Made by a program: the position numbers and the translations under genes. The notes under the pieces were generated by a model. That model was given only the letters and a program-made list of their open reading frames with translations. It did not search any database and had not been told where the DNA came from. From Nocardioidaceae bacterium (GTDB lineage Bacteria; Actinomycetota; Actinomycetes; Propionibacteriales; Nocardioidaceae), in NCBI GenBank assembly GCA_017744365.1, contig JAGIBL010000006.1, forward strand, positions 186,001 through 250,000: 64,000 nucleotides of DNA, written 5' to 3'. The first letter of the stretch is position 1; every line of letters begins with the position of its first letter. This document shows positions 36,001-44,662 of this stretch, one piece after another.

Positions 36001-37073
36001 CAGGAGAGGCCGGCAGCCTTGCAGGCGGCGGCGTAGTCGGCGGTGCAGATGTCGCTGACCTTGAAGAGGCCGGAGTCGACGATGTCCTTCTTGACGTTGT
36101 CCTTCTTCACCACGACCGGGTCGAAGATGAAGGACTTGACGCCCTGGAAGTCCGTCGTCCCGGTGACGTCGTCGCCCTTCGCGAGCGCGACCGCCACCTC
36201 GCCGGCCTTGTTGGCCTCGATGAAGTACGACTTGAAGATCGTCATGTACTGCTCACCCGAGATGATCCGCTGGATCGCGGCCAGCTCGGCGTCCTGGCCG
36301 GTGACCGGCGGCAGTGCGTTCGCGGCCACCCCGGCGCCCTTGAGCGCGGCGATGACTCCGCCGGCCTGACCGTCGTTGGCGGCGTAGACGCCCTTGATCT
36401 GGTCGGGGCTGATCTTGCTCAGCTGGTCGGTCACGTACTTCTGCGCGTTGTCGGGGGACCAGTCCGGGTTGTCGTACGAGGTCTTGGTGAGCAGCTTCAT
36501 GCCGCTGGCCTTGAGGACCTCCTCGGCGCCCTTCTTGAACTGCGCCGCGTTGGGGTCGGACGGGGCGCCGTTGAGCTGGAGGTAGCCGCCCTTGTTGCCC
36601 GTCGCCTCCTCGAGCGCCTGCGCCTGCAGCTTGCCGACGGTCTCGTTGTCGAAGGACATGTAGTAGTCCGCGCCCTCGATGAACCGGTCGTAGGCGACCA
36701 CCTTCGCGCCCGCGTCCTGCGCCGACTTCACCATGCCGCCGGCGCCGGGGCCGTCGACCGGGTCGAGCACGACCACCTTCGCGCCGGCGTTGATCGCGGT
36801 GTCGACCTGCTGGGCCTGCTTCGCGGCGTCCTGGTCGGCGTTGTAGTACTTCACGCTGCAGTCCGAGCACAGCTCCTTGACCTTCTTCTCGAAGATCGGC
36901 CGGTCGAACGCCTCGTAGCGCGTGGTCTTGGACTCGGGCAGGAGCAGCGCGATGACCTTGCCGTCCTTGCTCGAGCTGTCGGCGTCGTTCGGGCTGCCAC
37001 AGGCGGCCAGCCCAGCGGTGCCGAGCGCGATCACGGCACCCGTGATTGCGACGCGGCGGATGAGAGATGACAC
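36000..37073 (-). CDS. Sugar ABC transporter substrate-binding lipoprotein
   Basis: A 357-residue periplasmic-binding protein of the ribose/xylose fold. A signal peptide with lipobox LAAC (Cys at residue 25) anchors it to the membrane outer face. Typical runs are DGKVIALLLPESKTTRYEAF, AGAKVVVLDPVDGPGAGGM and KVVAYDRFIEGADYYMSFDN, with VTGQDAELAAIQRIISGEQY. AGGAGG lies before the ATG. First gene of the operon and divergent from a ROK regulator. The ligand is probably a sugar such as xylose, judged from family resemblance only. Confidence 0.92.
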   Translation of the reverse strand: MSSLIRRVAITGAVIALGTAGLAACGSPNDADSSSKDGKVIALLLPESKTTRYEAFDRPIFEKKVKELCSDCSVKYYNADQDAAKQAQQVDTAINAGAKVVVLDPVDGPGAGGMVKSAQDAGAKVVAYDRFIEGADYYMSFDNETVGKLQAQALEEATGNKGGYLQLNGAPSDPNAAQFKKGAEEVLKASGMKLLTKTSYDNPDWSPDNAQKYVTDQLSKISPDQIKGVYAANDGQAGGVIAALKGAGVAANALPPVTGQDAELAAIQRIISGEQYMTIFKSYFIEANKAGEVAVALAKGDDVTGTTDFQGVKSFIFDPVVVKKDNVKKDIVDSGLFKVSDICTADYAAACKAAGLS

Positions 37074-37141
37074 GGGGTTCCTCCTGAGGGGTGAGGGCTG
37101 AGGCCCGTTGGCTCCTCCCGAGTGTGGTGCGTCACACGTTA

Positions 37142-37212
37142 GTCGTCAATAGTTGAACACAAGTTTATGAATTTGAGACCGTACGACGTATTAGCGCGTA
37201 TCTCTTGACGAC
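37142..37212. promoter_or_regulatory. AT-rich divergent promoter with inverted repeat
   Basis: The gap between the sugar transporter operon and the ROK gene contains the AT-richest DNA nearby (about 37140-37205). It is bracketed by GTCGTCAA at 37142-37149 and its exact complement TTGACGAC at 37205-37212. Repeats of this kind on both sides of a promoter could bind the ROK regulator. The assignment is inference. Confidence 0.45.
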
Positions 37213-37240
37213 AAGGGAGCACTTGCTCCACAGTTCAGCC

Positions 37241-38416
37241 ATGCCCCGCGCCTCTCAGGAGCAAACCCGGACCGCCCCCGGTTCGGCTGCCGCGCTGCGG
37301 GTCGCCAACCAGCGCCGGGTGCTCTCGCTGCTCCTCGGACGGGGCACCGAGGCGGCCACCCAGGCCGACATCGCCCGCGAGACCGGCCTCGCCGCGGGCA
37401 CCGTCTCGACCATCGTCCGCGAGCTGGCCGCGGCCGACGTGGTCAGCACCGTCGCCGGCTCCGGGCGCCGCGGCACCTCGGTCCGGCTGGCCCGGGGCGC
37501 CGGCCTGGTGGCGGGCGTCGACTTCGGCCACGGGCACGTCGCGGTGGCGGTCGCGGAGATGTCCGGCGAGGTGCTCGCCGAGGACCGCCGGCCGCTGCCT
37601 CCCTCGCACGACCACGAGCACGGGCTGGCCATCGCGCGGGAGATGCTCGACGCCCAGCTGGACCGGCTCGGGGCCGCGCACGACGCCCTGCGCAACATCG
37701 GCATGGGCCTGCCCGCGCCGCTCTCGGACAGCGTGGTGATGAGCTCGGCGATCCTGCCCGGCTGGGTCGGGGTGAACGCGCGCGACGAGGCCGCCGAGGC
37801 CTTCGGCACCGCCGTCCTCATCGAGAACGACGCCAACCTGGGCGCGCTCGCCGAGCACCGGCACGGGCACGGCCGCGGGCACGCCAACGTGGTCTTCGTG
37901 AAGGTCTCCTCCGGCGTCGGCGCCGGACTGATCCTGGACGGCAAGCTCTTCCGCGGCACCTCGGGCACCTCCGGCGAGGTCGGCCACCTGACGCTGGACG
38001 AGCAGGGACCGCTGTGCCGGTGCGGCAGCCGTGGCTGCCTCGAGGCGTACGCCGCGACCGGGACCGCCCTGGCGATGATGGGCGAGCAGATGCCGGAGGC
38101 GCGGATCGACGACGTGATCGCGGCCGCCCAGCAGGGCAACGTCTCGGCACTCCGCGTCTTCGAGGACGCCGGCCTGCACCTGGGCTGGGGGCTGGCGATG
38201 GTGACCAACCTGCTCAATCCCGGGGTGATCCTGGTCGGCGGCGACATGTCGCACGCCGGCGAGCTGCTGCTGGAGTCGGCCCGCATCGGGCTGCGCCGGC
38301 ACGTGCTCGCCGGGACCACCACGACCCCGGTGCTCGTCGCCGCCCTCGGCGACCGGGCCTCGATGATCGGCGCGCTGGTGCTGGCGATCGAGGCGACCGA
38401 CCTGCTGCCGGCCTGA
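37241..38416 (+). CDS. ROK-family transcriptional regulator
   Basis: A 391-residue XylR/NagC-type repressor. A winged helix occupies about residues 20-80 (TQADIARETGLAAGTVSTIV), followed by a ROK sugar-kinase-like domain with VFVKVSSGVGAGLILDGKLF, EVGHLTLDEQGPLCRCGSRG (zinc-site CxCGxxGCxE type, here CRCGSRGCLE) and NLLNPGVILVGGDMSHAG. It very likely controls the divergent sugar ABC transporter. The start is the ATG at 37241; a TTG at 37223 follows AAGGGAG too closely to be convincing. Confidence 0.92.
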   Translation: MPRASQEQTRTAPGSAAALRVANQRRVLSLLLGRGTEAATQADIARETGLAAGTVSTIVRELAAADVVSTVAGSGRRGTSVRLARGAGLVAGVDFGHGHVAVAVAEMSGEVLAEDRRPLPPSHDHEHGLAIAREMLDAQLDRLGAAHDALRNIGMGLPAPLSDSVVMSSAILPGWVGVNARDEAAEAFGTAVLIENDANLGALAEHRHGHGRGHANVVFVKVSSGVGAGLILDGKLFRGTSGTSGEVGHLTLDEQGPLCRCGSRGCLEAYAATGTALAMMGEQMPEARIDDVIAAAQQGNVSALRVFEDAGLHLGWGLAMVTNLLNPGVILVGGDMSHAGELLLESARIGLRRHVLAGTTTTPVLVAALGDRASMIGALVLAIEATDLLPA

Positions 38417-38430
38417 CCTCTCGGCAGGGA

Positions 38431-38508
38431 ACTGCCCGCTCGGCATGGTTTGAAGGCGACGGAGTGCCCGGTCGGCGTACCTGGGGTGCGAGGAAGTGCC
38501 CGGTCGGC
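38431..38508. repeat. Intergenic array with 32-bp period
   Basis: ACTGCCCGCTCGGC at 38431, AGTGCCCGGTCGGC at 38463 and the same again at 38495: three copies exactly 32 bp apart, with unrelated spacers. It lies between the ROK gene and the iron transporter operon and ends seven bases before the iron box. Confidence 0.75.
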
Positions 38509-38514
38509 GTAAAG

Positions 38515-38533
38515 TTAGGGAAGGCTTATCTAT
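38515..38533 (+). promoter_or_regulatory. IdeR/DtxR iron box
   Basis: TTAGGGAAGGCTTATCTAT matches the 19-bp IdeR/DtxR consensus TTAGGTTAGGCTAACCTAA at 14 of 19 positions, including the whole TTAGG and AGGCT cores. It is 28 bp before the start of an iron-transporter operon, the expected place for iron-dependent repression. Confidence 0.75.
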
Positions 38534-38560
38534 CTCGGACGGTTTTGAGAGGTCTTCCCC

Positions 38561-39568
38561 GTGTCTTTCCGCCTGATCCGCGCCCTGGTCGCGGCCGCGC
38601 TCGCCCTTCCTCTGCTCGCTGCGTGCGGAGGGGGTGGCAAGGACTCGGTGGTGGTGTACAACGCCCAGCACGAGGAGCTGATCGACGCGGTGGCGAAGGC
38701 ATTCACCAAGAAGACCGGGATCAAGGTCGAGCTGCGCAACGCCTCCGACCTCGAGCTGGCCAACCAGCTGGTCACCGAGGGCAAGCGGTCCCCGGCCGAC
38801 GTCTTCCTCACCGAGAACTCCCCGGCGATGGCGCTGGTGCAGAGCAAGGGCCTGTTCGACACCCTCGACGCCGCCACCCTGGACCGGATCCCGGCCGCCT
38901 TCCGCCCGGCCGACGGCTCCTGGGTCGGCTTCGCTGCCCGGTCGACGGTGCTGGTCTACAACAAGGACCAGGTCAAGCAGTCCGACCTGCCGGCCTCGCT
39001 GATGGACCTGGCCAAGCCCGCGTGGAAGGGCAAGGTCTCCTTCTCCCCCACCGGCGCGGACTTCCAGGCGATCGTCGCGGGCGTGCTCGCGCTGAAGGGT
39101 GAGGCCGCGACCAAGGCGTGGCTGGAGGGCCTCAAGGCCAACGGCAAGACGTACGACGGCAACAACGTCGTGCTCAAGTCGGTGAACAACGGCGACGTCG
39201 CGACCGGGATCGTCTACCACTACTACTGGTACCGCGACCAGGAGGAGGCCGGCGACAACAGCGACGACAGCGCGCTGCACTTCTTCGGCAAGCAGGACCC
39301 GGGCGCGTTCCTCAGCGTCTCCGGCGCGGGCGTGCTCAAGAACGGCAAGCACCAGGCCGACGCGCGCACGTTCGTCGACTACCTGACCAGCGAGGCCGGC
39401 CAGAAGATCATCGCCGACTCCTACGCCCTCGAGTACACCCTCAACCCGGCCGTCCAGCTGGGCCGGAGCGTGCCGCCGCTGGCCAGCCTGCAGGCGCCGC
39501 CGGTGGGCATCTCCGACCTCGACTCCCAGAAGGTCATCGAGCTCATGCAGGACGCCAACCTCCTGTGA
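38561..39568 (+). CDS. Iron(III) ABC transporter substrate-binding lipoprotein
   Basis: A 335-residue FbpA/FutA-type binding protein. Signal peptide with lipobox LAAC (Cys near residue 22), then DSVVVYNAQHEELIDAVAKA, DVFLTENSPAMALVQSKGLF, STVLVYNKDQVKQSDLPASL and a YHYYWYRDQ stretch with Tyr residues suited to Fe(III) ligation. The GTG start follows GAGAGG by nine bases. First gene of a four-gene coupled operon behind an iron box. Confidence 0.92.
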   Translation: MSFRLIRALVAAALALPLLAACGGGGKDSVVVYNAQHEELIDAVAKAFTKKTGIKVELRNASDLELANQLVTEGKRSPADVFLTENSPAMALVQSKGLFDTLDAATLDRIPAAFRPADGSWVGFAARSTVLVYNKDQVKQSDLPASLMDLAKPAWKGKVSFSPTGADFQAIVAGVLALKGEAATKAWLEGLKANGKTYDGNNVVLKSVNNGDVATGIVYHYYWYRDQEEAGDNSDDSALHFFGKQDPGAFLSVSGAGVLKNGKHQADARTFVDYLTSEAGQKIIADSYALEYTLNPAVQLGRSVPPLASLQAPPVGISDLDSQKVIELMQDANLL

Positions 39569-41136
39569 CCACGATCAGGGTGCACCCCAGGCTCTCGCCG
39601 GCGCTCCTCGCGGGGATCGTCGTCGTCGGGCTGACCCTGATCCCGCTCGGGTACGTCGTCTGGGAGACCGCGACGATGGGGCCGGGCCAGCTCCACGACC
39701 TGCTCTGGCGTCCCCGCGTCGGCGAGCTGCTCGGCAACACCCTCAAGCTGCTCGTCACCGTGGTCGCGCTGACCGTCGTGCTCGGCGTCGCCGGGGCGAT
39801 CCTGGTGGTCCGCACCAACCTCGGCGCGCCGATGCTGTGGCACGCGCTGCTCTCCGCTCCGCTGGCGGTGCCGGCCTTCGTGAACTCCTACGGCTGGGTC
39901 TCGCTGACCTCGCAGGTGCAGTCCTACTGGGGCGCCGTGCTGGTGGTCTCGCTCTCCTACTTCCCGCTGGTCTACCTGCCGGTGGTCGCCTCGCTGGCCA
40001 CCCTGGACGCCGCGCCCGAGGAGGTCGCCCGCTCGCTCGGGCGCGGACGGGCGCGGGCGTTCGCGGGCGCGGCGCTGCCCCGGCTGCTCCCCGGCATCCT
40101 CGGCGGCGCGCTGCTGGTCGGGCTGCACGTGCTCGCCGAGTTCGGCGCGCTGCAGCTGCTCGGGTACCCGACCTTCACCACCGCGATCTACGGCCAGTAC
40201 CGCTCGGCCTTCGCCAGCAACGCCGGCACGGTGCTCTCCGGCGTGCTCGTCACGCTGTGCATCCTGCTGCTGCTGGTCGAGCTGCTCGCCCGCGGGCGGC
40301 GCCGCTACGACCGGGTCGGCCGCAGTGCCGGCCGTCCCCCCGAGCCGTTCCGGCTGGGCGCCTGGCGCCCGGTCGCGTGGGCCGCCCTGCTCGGCCTGAC
40401 CGCGCTCTCCCTCGGCGTCCCCGGCTACTCGCTCGTGCACTGGCTGCTGGTCGGCTCCTCGACCGAGTTCCCGATCGGCGACCTGAGCACGGCCCTGGTG
40501 AGCACCCTGAGCCTGGCCGCCGCCGGCGCCGTCCTGACCGTGCTGATGGCGCTGCCGCTGGCCTGGCTGGCGGTGCGGCGCCGTACGACGGTGAGCACCG
40601 CGCTCGAGCGGGCCGGCTACATCGCCAACGCGCTGCCCGGCATCGTGGTCGCGCTCGCGCTCATCACCGTCTCGATCCGGGTGGTGCCGTCGCTGTACCA
40701 GACCCTGCCGGTGCTGCTGCTGGCCTACGCGATCCTCTTCCTGCCGCGCGCGCTGGTCAGCGTGCGCAGCTCGCTGGAGCAGGCGCCGCCGGTGCTCGAG
40801 GACGTCTCCCGCAGCCTCGGCCAGTCCGCCTGGGCGACGCTGCGCCGGGTCACCCTGCCCCTGGTCGCCCCCGGCATCGGCGCCGGCGCGGCGCTGGTCT
40901 TCCTGGCGATCAGCACCGAGCTGACCGCGACGCTGCTGCTCTCCCCGATCGGCACCACCACGCTGGCCACCGAGTTCTGGTCGAACTCCTCCTCGGTGCG
41001 GTACGGCGCCGCCGCCCCCTACGCGCTGCTGCTGGTGCTCGCCGCGATCCCGGCGACGGTGATGCTCTCGCTGCACGCCCGTCCGGGCCGGGCCTCGGCG
41101 GCCGAGATCCCTCGTCGCATGGAGCTGGCCGCATGA
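39565..41136 (+). CDS. Iron(III) ABC transporter permease
   Basis: A 523-residue fused double permease with about twelve membrane helices. Each half keeps the ATPase-contact loop: EEVARSLGRGRARAFAGAAL near residue 155 and EDVSRSLGQSAWATLRRVTL near residue 415. The FbpB family shows this duplicated form. GTG start overlapping the stop of the binding-protein gene by four bases (GTGA), and its own stop overlaps the ATPase gene in the same way. Confidence 0.92.
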   Translation: MTTIRVHPRLSPALLAGIVVVGLTLIPLGYVVWETATMGPGQLHDLLWRPRVGELLGNTLKLLVTVVALTVVLGVAGAILVVRTNLGAPMLWHALLSAPLAVPAFVNSYGWVSLTSQVQSYWGAVLVVSLSYFPLVYLPVVASLATLDAAPEEVARSLGRGRARAFAGAALPRLLPGILGGALLVGLHVLAEFGALQLLGYPTFTTAIYGQYRSAFASNAGTVLSGVLVTLCILLLLVELLARGRRRYDRVGRSAGRPPEPFRLGAWRPVAWAALLGLTALSLGVPGYSLVHWLLVGSSTEFPIGDLSTALVSTLSLAAAGAVLTVLMALPLAWLAVRRRTTVSTALERAGYIANALPGIVVALALITVSIRVVPSLYQTLPVLLLAYAILFLPRALVSVRSSLEQAPPVLEDVSRSLGQSAWATLRRVTLPLVAPGIGAGAALVFLAISTELTATLLLSPIGTTTLATEFWSNSSSVRYGAAAPYALLLVLAAIPATVMLSLHARPGRASAAEIPRRMELAA

Positions 41137-42164
41137 GTGCAGTGACGCTGAGCGGCATCTCGAAGTCGTACGGCGCCCAGCGGGTGCTCGACAGCGTCGA
41201 CCTGCACGTACCCGACGGCTCGCTGACCGCCGTGCTCGGCCCGTCCGGCTGCGGCAAGACCACGCTGCTGCGGATCGTGGCCGGCTTCGTCCGCTCCGAG
41301 GCCGGCACCGTCTCGCTCGGCGACCGGGTCGTGGAGAGCCCCGGGACGGCGCTGGCCGCGGAGAAGCGCGGCGTCGGCTACGTCCCCCAGGAGGGTGCGC
41401 TGTTCCCGCACCTCGACGTGGCCGCGAACATCCTCTACGGCCTGCCCCGCGGGCGGCGCTCGAAGACCCGGCTGGCCGAGCTGCTCGACCTCGCCGAGCT
41501 GCCGCACGACGTCGCGCGGCGCTCGCCGCACGAGCTCTCCGGCGGGCAGCAGCAGCGGGTCGCTCTCGCCCGCGCACTGGCACCGGCGCCGCGGGTGATC
41601 CTGCTCGACGAGCCGTTCTCCTCCCTGGACGCGGGTCTGCGGGTCAGCGCCGGCCGCGCGGTGCGGCGGGTGCTGCGGCACGCCGGCGCGACCGCGCTGC
41701 TGGTCACCCACGACCAGGGCGAGGCGCTCTCGCTGGCCGACCAGGTGGCGGTGATGCGTGCGGGTCGCGTGGTCCAGGTGGACAGCCCCACCGCGCTGTA
41801 CGCGCACCCGGTCGACCCGGAGACGGCCACCTTCATCGGCGGCGCCACCGTGGTCTCCGGTCAGGTGCGCGGCGGCGTCGCCCTCACCAGCCTCGGCGAC
41901 CTGACCGTGCGCGCCGAGGACGGCCCGGCCCGGGTGCTGGTCCGTCCCGAGCAGGTCCGCCTGGTCGAGCTGGCCGAGGCCGGCGTGCACGGAACCGTCA
42001 CCGAGGTCAGCTTCTACGGCGCTCAGGTGGTGGTGCACCTCGACCTGGCCGACGGCACCCCGGTGACCGCGCGCGGCTCGTCGGCGCACACACCGGAGTC
42101 CGGCGAGAAGGTCGGGCTGCTGGTCGAGGGCGCCGTGGTCGCCTACCCGGAGAGCTCGCAATGA
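41133..42164 (+). CDS. Iron(III) ABC transporter ATP-binding protein
   Basis: A 343-residue FbpC-like ATPase: Walker A GPSGCGKTTLLRIVAG near residue 37, signature LSGGQQQRVALARAL near residue 137, Walker B VILLDEPFSSLDAG, H-loop LLVTHDQGEALSLAD, and a C-terminal TOBE-type domain (VLVRPEQVRLVELAEAG). Coupled by four-base overlaps to the permease upstream and to the large adenylation fusion downstream, so iron uptake and that fusion are expressed together. Confidence 0.92.
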   Translation: MSAVTLSGISKSYGAQRVLDSVDLHVPDGSLTAVLGPSGCGKTTLLRIVAGFVRSEAGTVSLGDRVVESPGTALAAEKRGVGYVPQEGALFPHLDVAANILYGLPRGRRSKTRLAELLDLAELPHDVARRSPHELSGGQQQRVALARALAPAPRVILLDEPFSSLDAGLRVSAGRAVRRVLRHAGATALLVTHDQGEALSLADQVAVMRAGRVVQVDSPTALYAHPVDPETATFIGGATVVSGQVRGGVALTSLGDLTVRAEDGPARVLVRPEQVRLVELAEAGVHGTVTEVSFYGAQVVVHLDLADGTPVTARGSSAHTPESGEKVGLLVEGAVVAYPESSQ

Positions 42165-44650
42165 CGGTCTCCCCCGGATCGGCGGTCCGGGCACGGATCG
42201 ACGACCTGGCCCGGTACGGCGACGCCCCGGCGCTGCTCGACGAGTCCGGCGTGACGACGTACGCGGAGCTGGACGAGCTGGTCTCGCGGCGACTCGATCA
42301 ACTTGGCGAGACGAGACGTCTCGTCCTGCTGGAGTGCGCGAACGCACTGCAGCCGCTGGTCACCTACCTGGCCGCGCTGCGGGGCGGGCACCCGGTGCTG
42401 CTGGTCCCCGGCCAGCCGTCGAACCGCGCGGCCGAGCGGGTGCTCTCGTCGTACGAGCCCGATGTGGTCGGCCACGCCGACGGCTCGCTCACCGAGCTCA
42501 GGCCCGGCACCCGGCACGACCTGCACCCCGACCTGGCGGTGCTGCTGGGCACCTCGGGTTCGACCGGGACGCCCAAGCTGGTCCGGCTCTCGCACGACAA
42601 CCTCAACGCCAACGCGACCGCCATCGCCGGGTTCCTCGGGCTCGGCGCGCACAGCCGCGCGGCCACGACGCTGCCGCTGCAGTACTGCTACGGCCTGTCC
42701 GTGGTGAACAGCCACCTGCTCGCCGGTGGCAGCCTGTGGCTGACCGAGCAGTCGGTCTCCTCCCCCGACCTGTGGGCCGGGTTCGCCCGCGCCGGAGCGA
42801 CCTCGCTCGCCGGGGTGCCGTACACCTTCGAGCTGCTGGAGCGGTCCGGGATCGACTGGGCCGCTACCCCCGGGCTGCGCCAGGTCACCCAGGCCGGCGG
42901 CCGGATGCCCGCGGACCGGGTGCGCGCGATCGCCCGGCGCGGCGAGCGCGAGGGCTTCGACCTGTTCGTGATGTACGGGCAGACCGAGGCGACCGCGCGG
43001 ATGGCCTACCTGCCGCCGCACCTGGCGGCCTCGCGTCCCGAGACCATCGGCGTGCCGATCGAGGGCGGCGAGTTCCGCCTCGACGACGGCGAGCTCGTCT
43101 ACACCGGCGCCAACGTGATGCTCGGGTACGCCGAGAGCCCGGCCGACCTGGCGCTGGGCGCGACCCTCACCGAGCTGCGCACCGGCGACCTCGCGGTCCA
43201 GCACGACGACGGCCTCTACGAGGTCACCGGCCGGCGCAGCCGGGTGGCCAAGCTGTTCGGGACCCGGCTCGACCTGGACCTGGCCGAGCGGATGCTGGGC
43301 GAGGAGGGCATCGAGGCTCGGCTGGTCGCCGACGAGCGCGCGCTTCGGGTCTTCCACACCGAGCCGACCGCGGCCGCGGCCGCCCGCGCGATCGTCACCG
43401 GGGCGCACTGCCTGCCCCCGCATGCCGTCGAGACGCAACGTCTCGTCTCGTTCCCGGTCACCGAGAACGGCAAGACCGACTACGCCGCCCTGCGCGCGCT
43501 CCCGGTCGACGCGCCGGCCGCCCCCGTCGACGTGGCCTCCGCGTACGCCGGCGTCTTCGGCCGCGCCGTCGGCGAGGGCGAGTCGTTCGTGTCGCTCGGC
43601 GGCGACTCGCTGTCGTACGTGGAGACCTACGTGCGGCTGGAACGGCTGCTCGGCAAGGTCCCCGCGGACTGGCCGGGCCGAACCGTCGCGGAGCTGAGCG
43701 CGCTCGAGCCCGGCCGCCGCCGTCGGATGTCCCGCCTGGAGACGCCGCTGCTGCTGCGCGCGCTGGCGATCCTGCTCATCGTCGGCTCGCACGTCGACCT
43801 GTGGGAGCTGATGGGCGGCGCGCACGCGCTGCTGGCCATCTTCGGCTTCAACCTGGCCCGGTTCGCCCTGGACCGGCCGACCGCGCGGGAACGCCTGGGC
43901 GCCGTGGGCCGGCTGGTCGCCGAGATGATGCTGCCCGCGACGCTCTGGGTGACCGGGGTGATCGTGCTCGGCGGCGGCTACCACTGGCCGACCGCGCTCG
44001 CGCTGAACAACGTCCTCGGCGAGGCGCCGTGGACCGACGACTGGCGGTTCTGGTTCCTGGAGGCCTCGGCCTGGACCGCCCTCGCGATCGTGATGCTGCT
44101 CGCGCTCCGGCCGGTCGCCGCGGTCTACCAGCGACGGCCGTTCGCGGTCGCGCTCGGCGTCCTCGCCGTCACCTTCGCGCTGCACGCGCACGCCGCGAAC
44201 CCGAAGGTCGCCTACTACTCCGTGCCCGGCGCGGCCTGGTTCCTGGTCCTCGGCTGGCTGGTCGCGTGTGCCCGGACCACGGCCCAGCGACTCGTGGTCT
44301 CCGGGGTCACGGCCGCCACGATCTGGGGCTACTTCGACGACCCGCGCCGCGAGCTGCTCGTCATCGGGTTCGTGCTGACCCTGCTCTGGGTGCCGCGGAT
44401 GCCGGTGCCCCGGCTGCTCGGCCACCTCGTCGCCACGATCGCCTCGGCATCGCTGTTCGTCTACGTCACCCACTGGCAGGTGTACCCGCCCCTGGAGGAC
44501 AGCGGTCACCGCTGGCTCGCGCTGCTGGCGTCCTTCGGGGTGGGGCTCGGGGTGTGGGCGCTCTACACCCGGGGGCGGCGCGCCGTGCGGTCGAAATTTC
44601 TGGTCAACATGGGAATTCGACGCTCCCCGCGCGAAACATCGCTCGGGTAG
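42161..44650 (+). CDS. Adenylation domain, carrier protein and membrane acyltransferase fusion
   Basis: An 829-residue three-part protein. Residues 1-450: AMP-binding adenylation domain with LLGTSGSTGTPKLVRLSHDN near residue 128, MYGQTEATARM near 275, and the catalytic Lys in PVTENGKTDYAAL. Residues 455-520: acyl/peptidyl carrier domain with the phosphopantetheine Ser in SLGGDSLSYVE (Ser 483). Residues 525-829: about eight membrane helices resembling acyltransferase family 3 (LLLRALAILLIVGSHVDLWE at its start). The order suggests activation of an acid, loading on the carrier and membrane transfer to an extracytoplasmic acceptor. It ends the iron-regulated operon (ATGA overlap). Substrate and acceptor are unknown; siderophore or surface acylation are options. 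Confidence 0.82.
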   Translation: MTVSPGSAVRARIDDLARYGDAPALLDESGVTTYAELDELVSRRLDQLGETRRLVLLECANALQPLVTYLAALRGGHPVLLVPGQPSNRAAERVLSSYEPDVVGHADGSLTELRPGTRHDLHPDLAVLLGTSGSTGTPKLVRLSHDNLNANATAIAGFLGLGAHSRAATTLPLQYCYGLSVVNSHLLAGGSLWLTEQSVSSPDLWAGFARAGATSLAGVPYTFELLERSGIDWAATPGLRQVTQAGGRMPADRVRAIARRGEREGFDLFVMYGQTEATARMAYLPPHLAASRPETIGVPIEGGEFRLDDGELVYTGANVMLGYAESPADLALGATLTELRTGDLAVQHDDGLYEVTGRRSRVAKLFGTRLDLDLAERMLGEEGIEARLVADERALRVFHTEPTAAAAARAIVTGAHCLPPHAVETQRLVSFPVTENGKTDYAALRALPVDAPAAPVDVASAYAGVFGRAVGEGESFVSLGGDSLSYVETYVRLERLLGKVPADWPGRTVAELSALEPGRRRRMSRLETPLLLRALAILLIVGSHVDLWELMGGAHALLAIFGFNLARFALDRPTARERLGAVGRLVAEMMLPATLWVTGVIVLGGGYHWPTALALNNVLGEAPWTDDWRFWFLEASAWTALAIVMLLALRPVAAVYQRRPFAVALGVLAVTFALHAHAANPKVAYYSVPGAAWFLVLGWLVACARTTAQRLVVSGVTAATIWGYFDDPRRELLVIGFVLTLLWVPRMPVPRLLGHLVATIASASLFVYVTHWQVYPPLEDSGHRWLALLASFGVGLGVWALYTRGRRAVRSKFLVNMGIRRSPRETSLG

Positions 44651-44662
44651 CGAGAAGAACGC

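Noticed and set aside
38431-38508. Possible CRISPR array in the 32-bp-period repeats
   Set aside because: Only 14 bp are conserved, there are just three copies, and the array is next to no cas gene.
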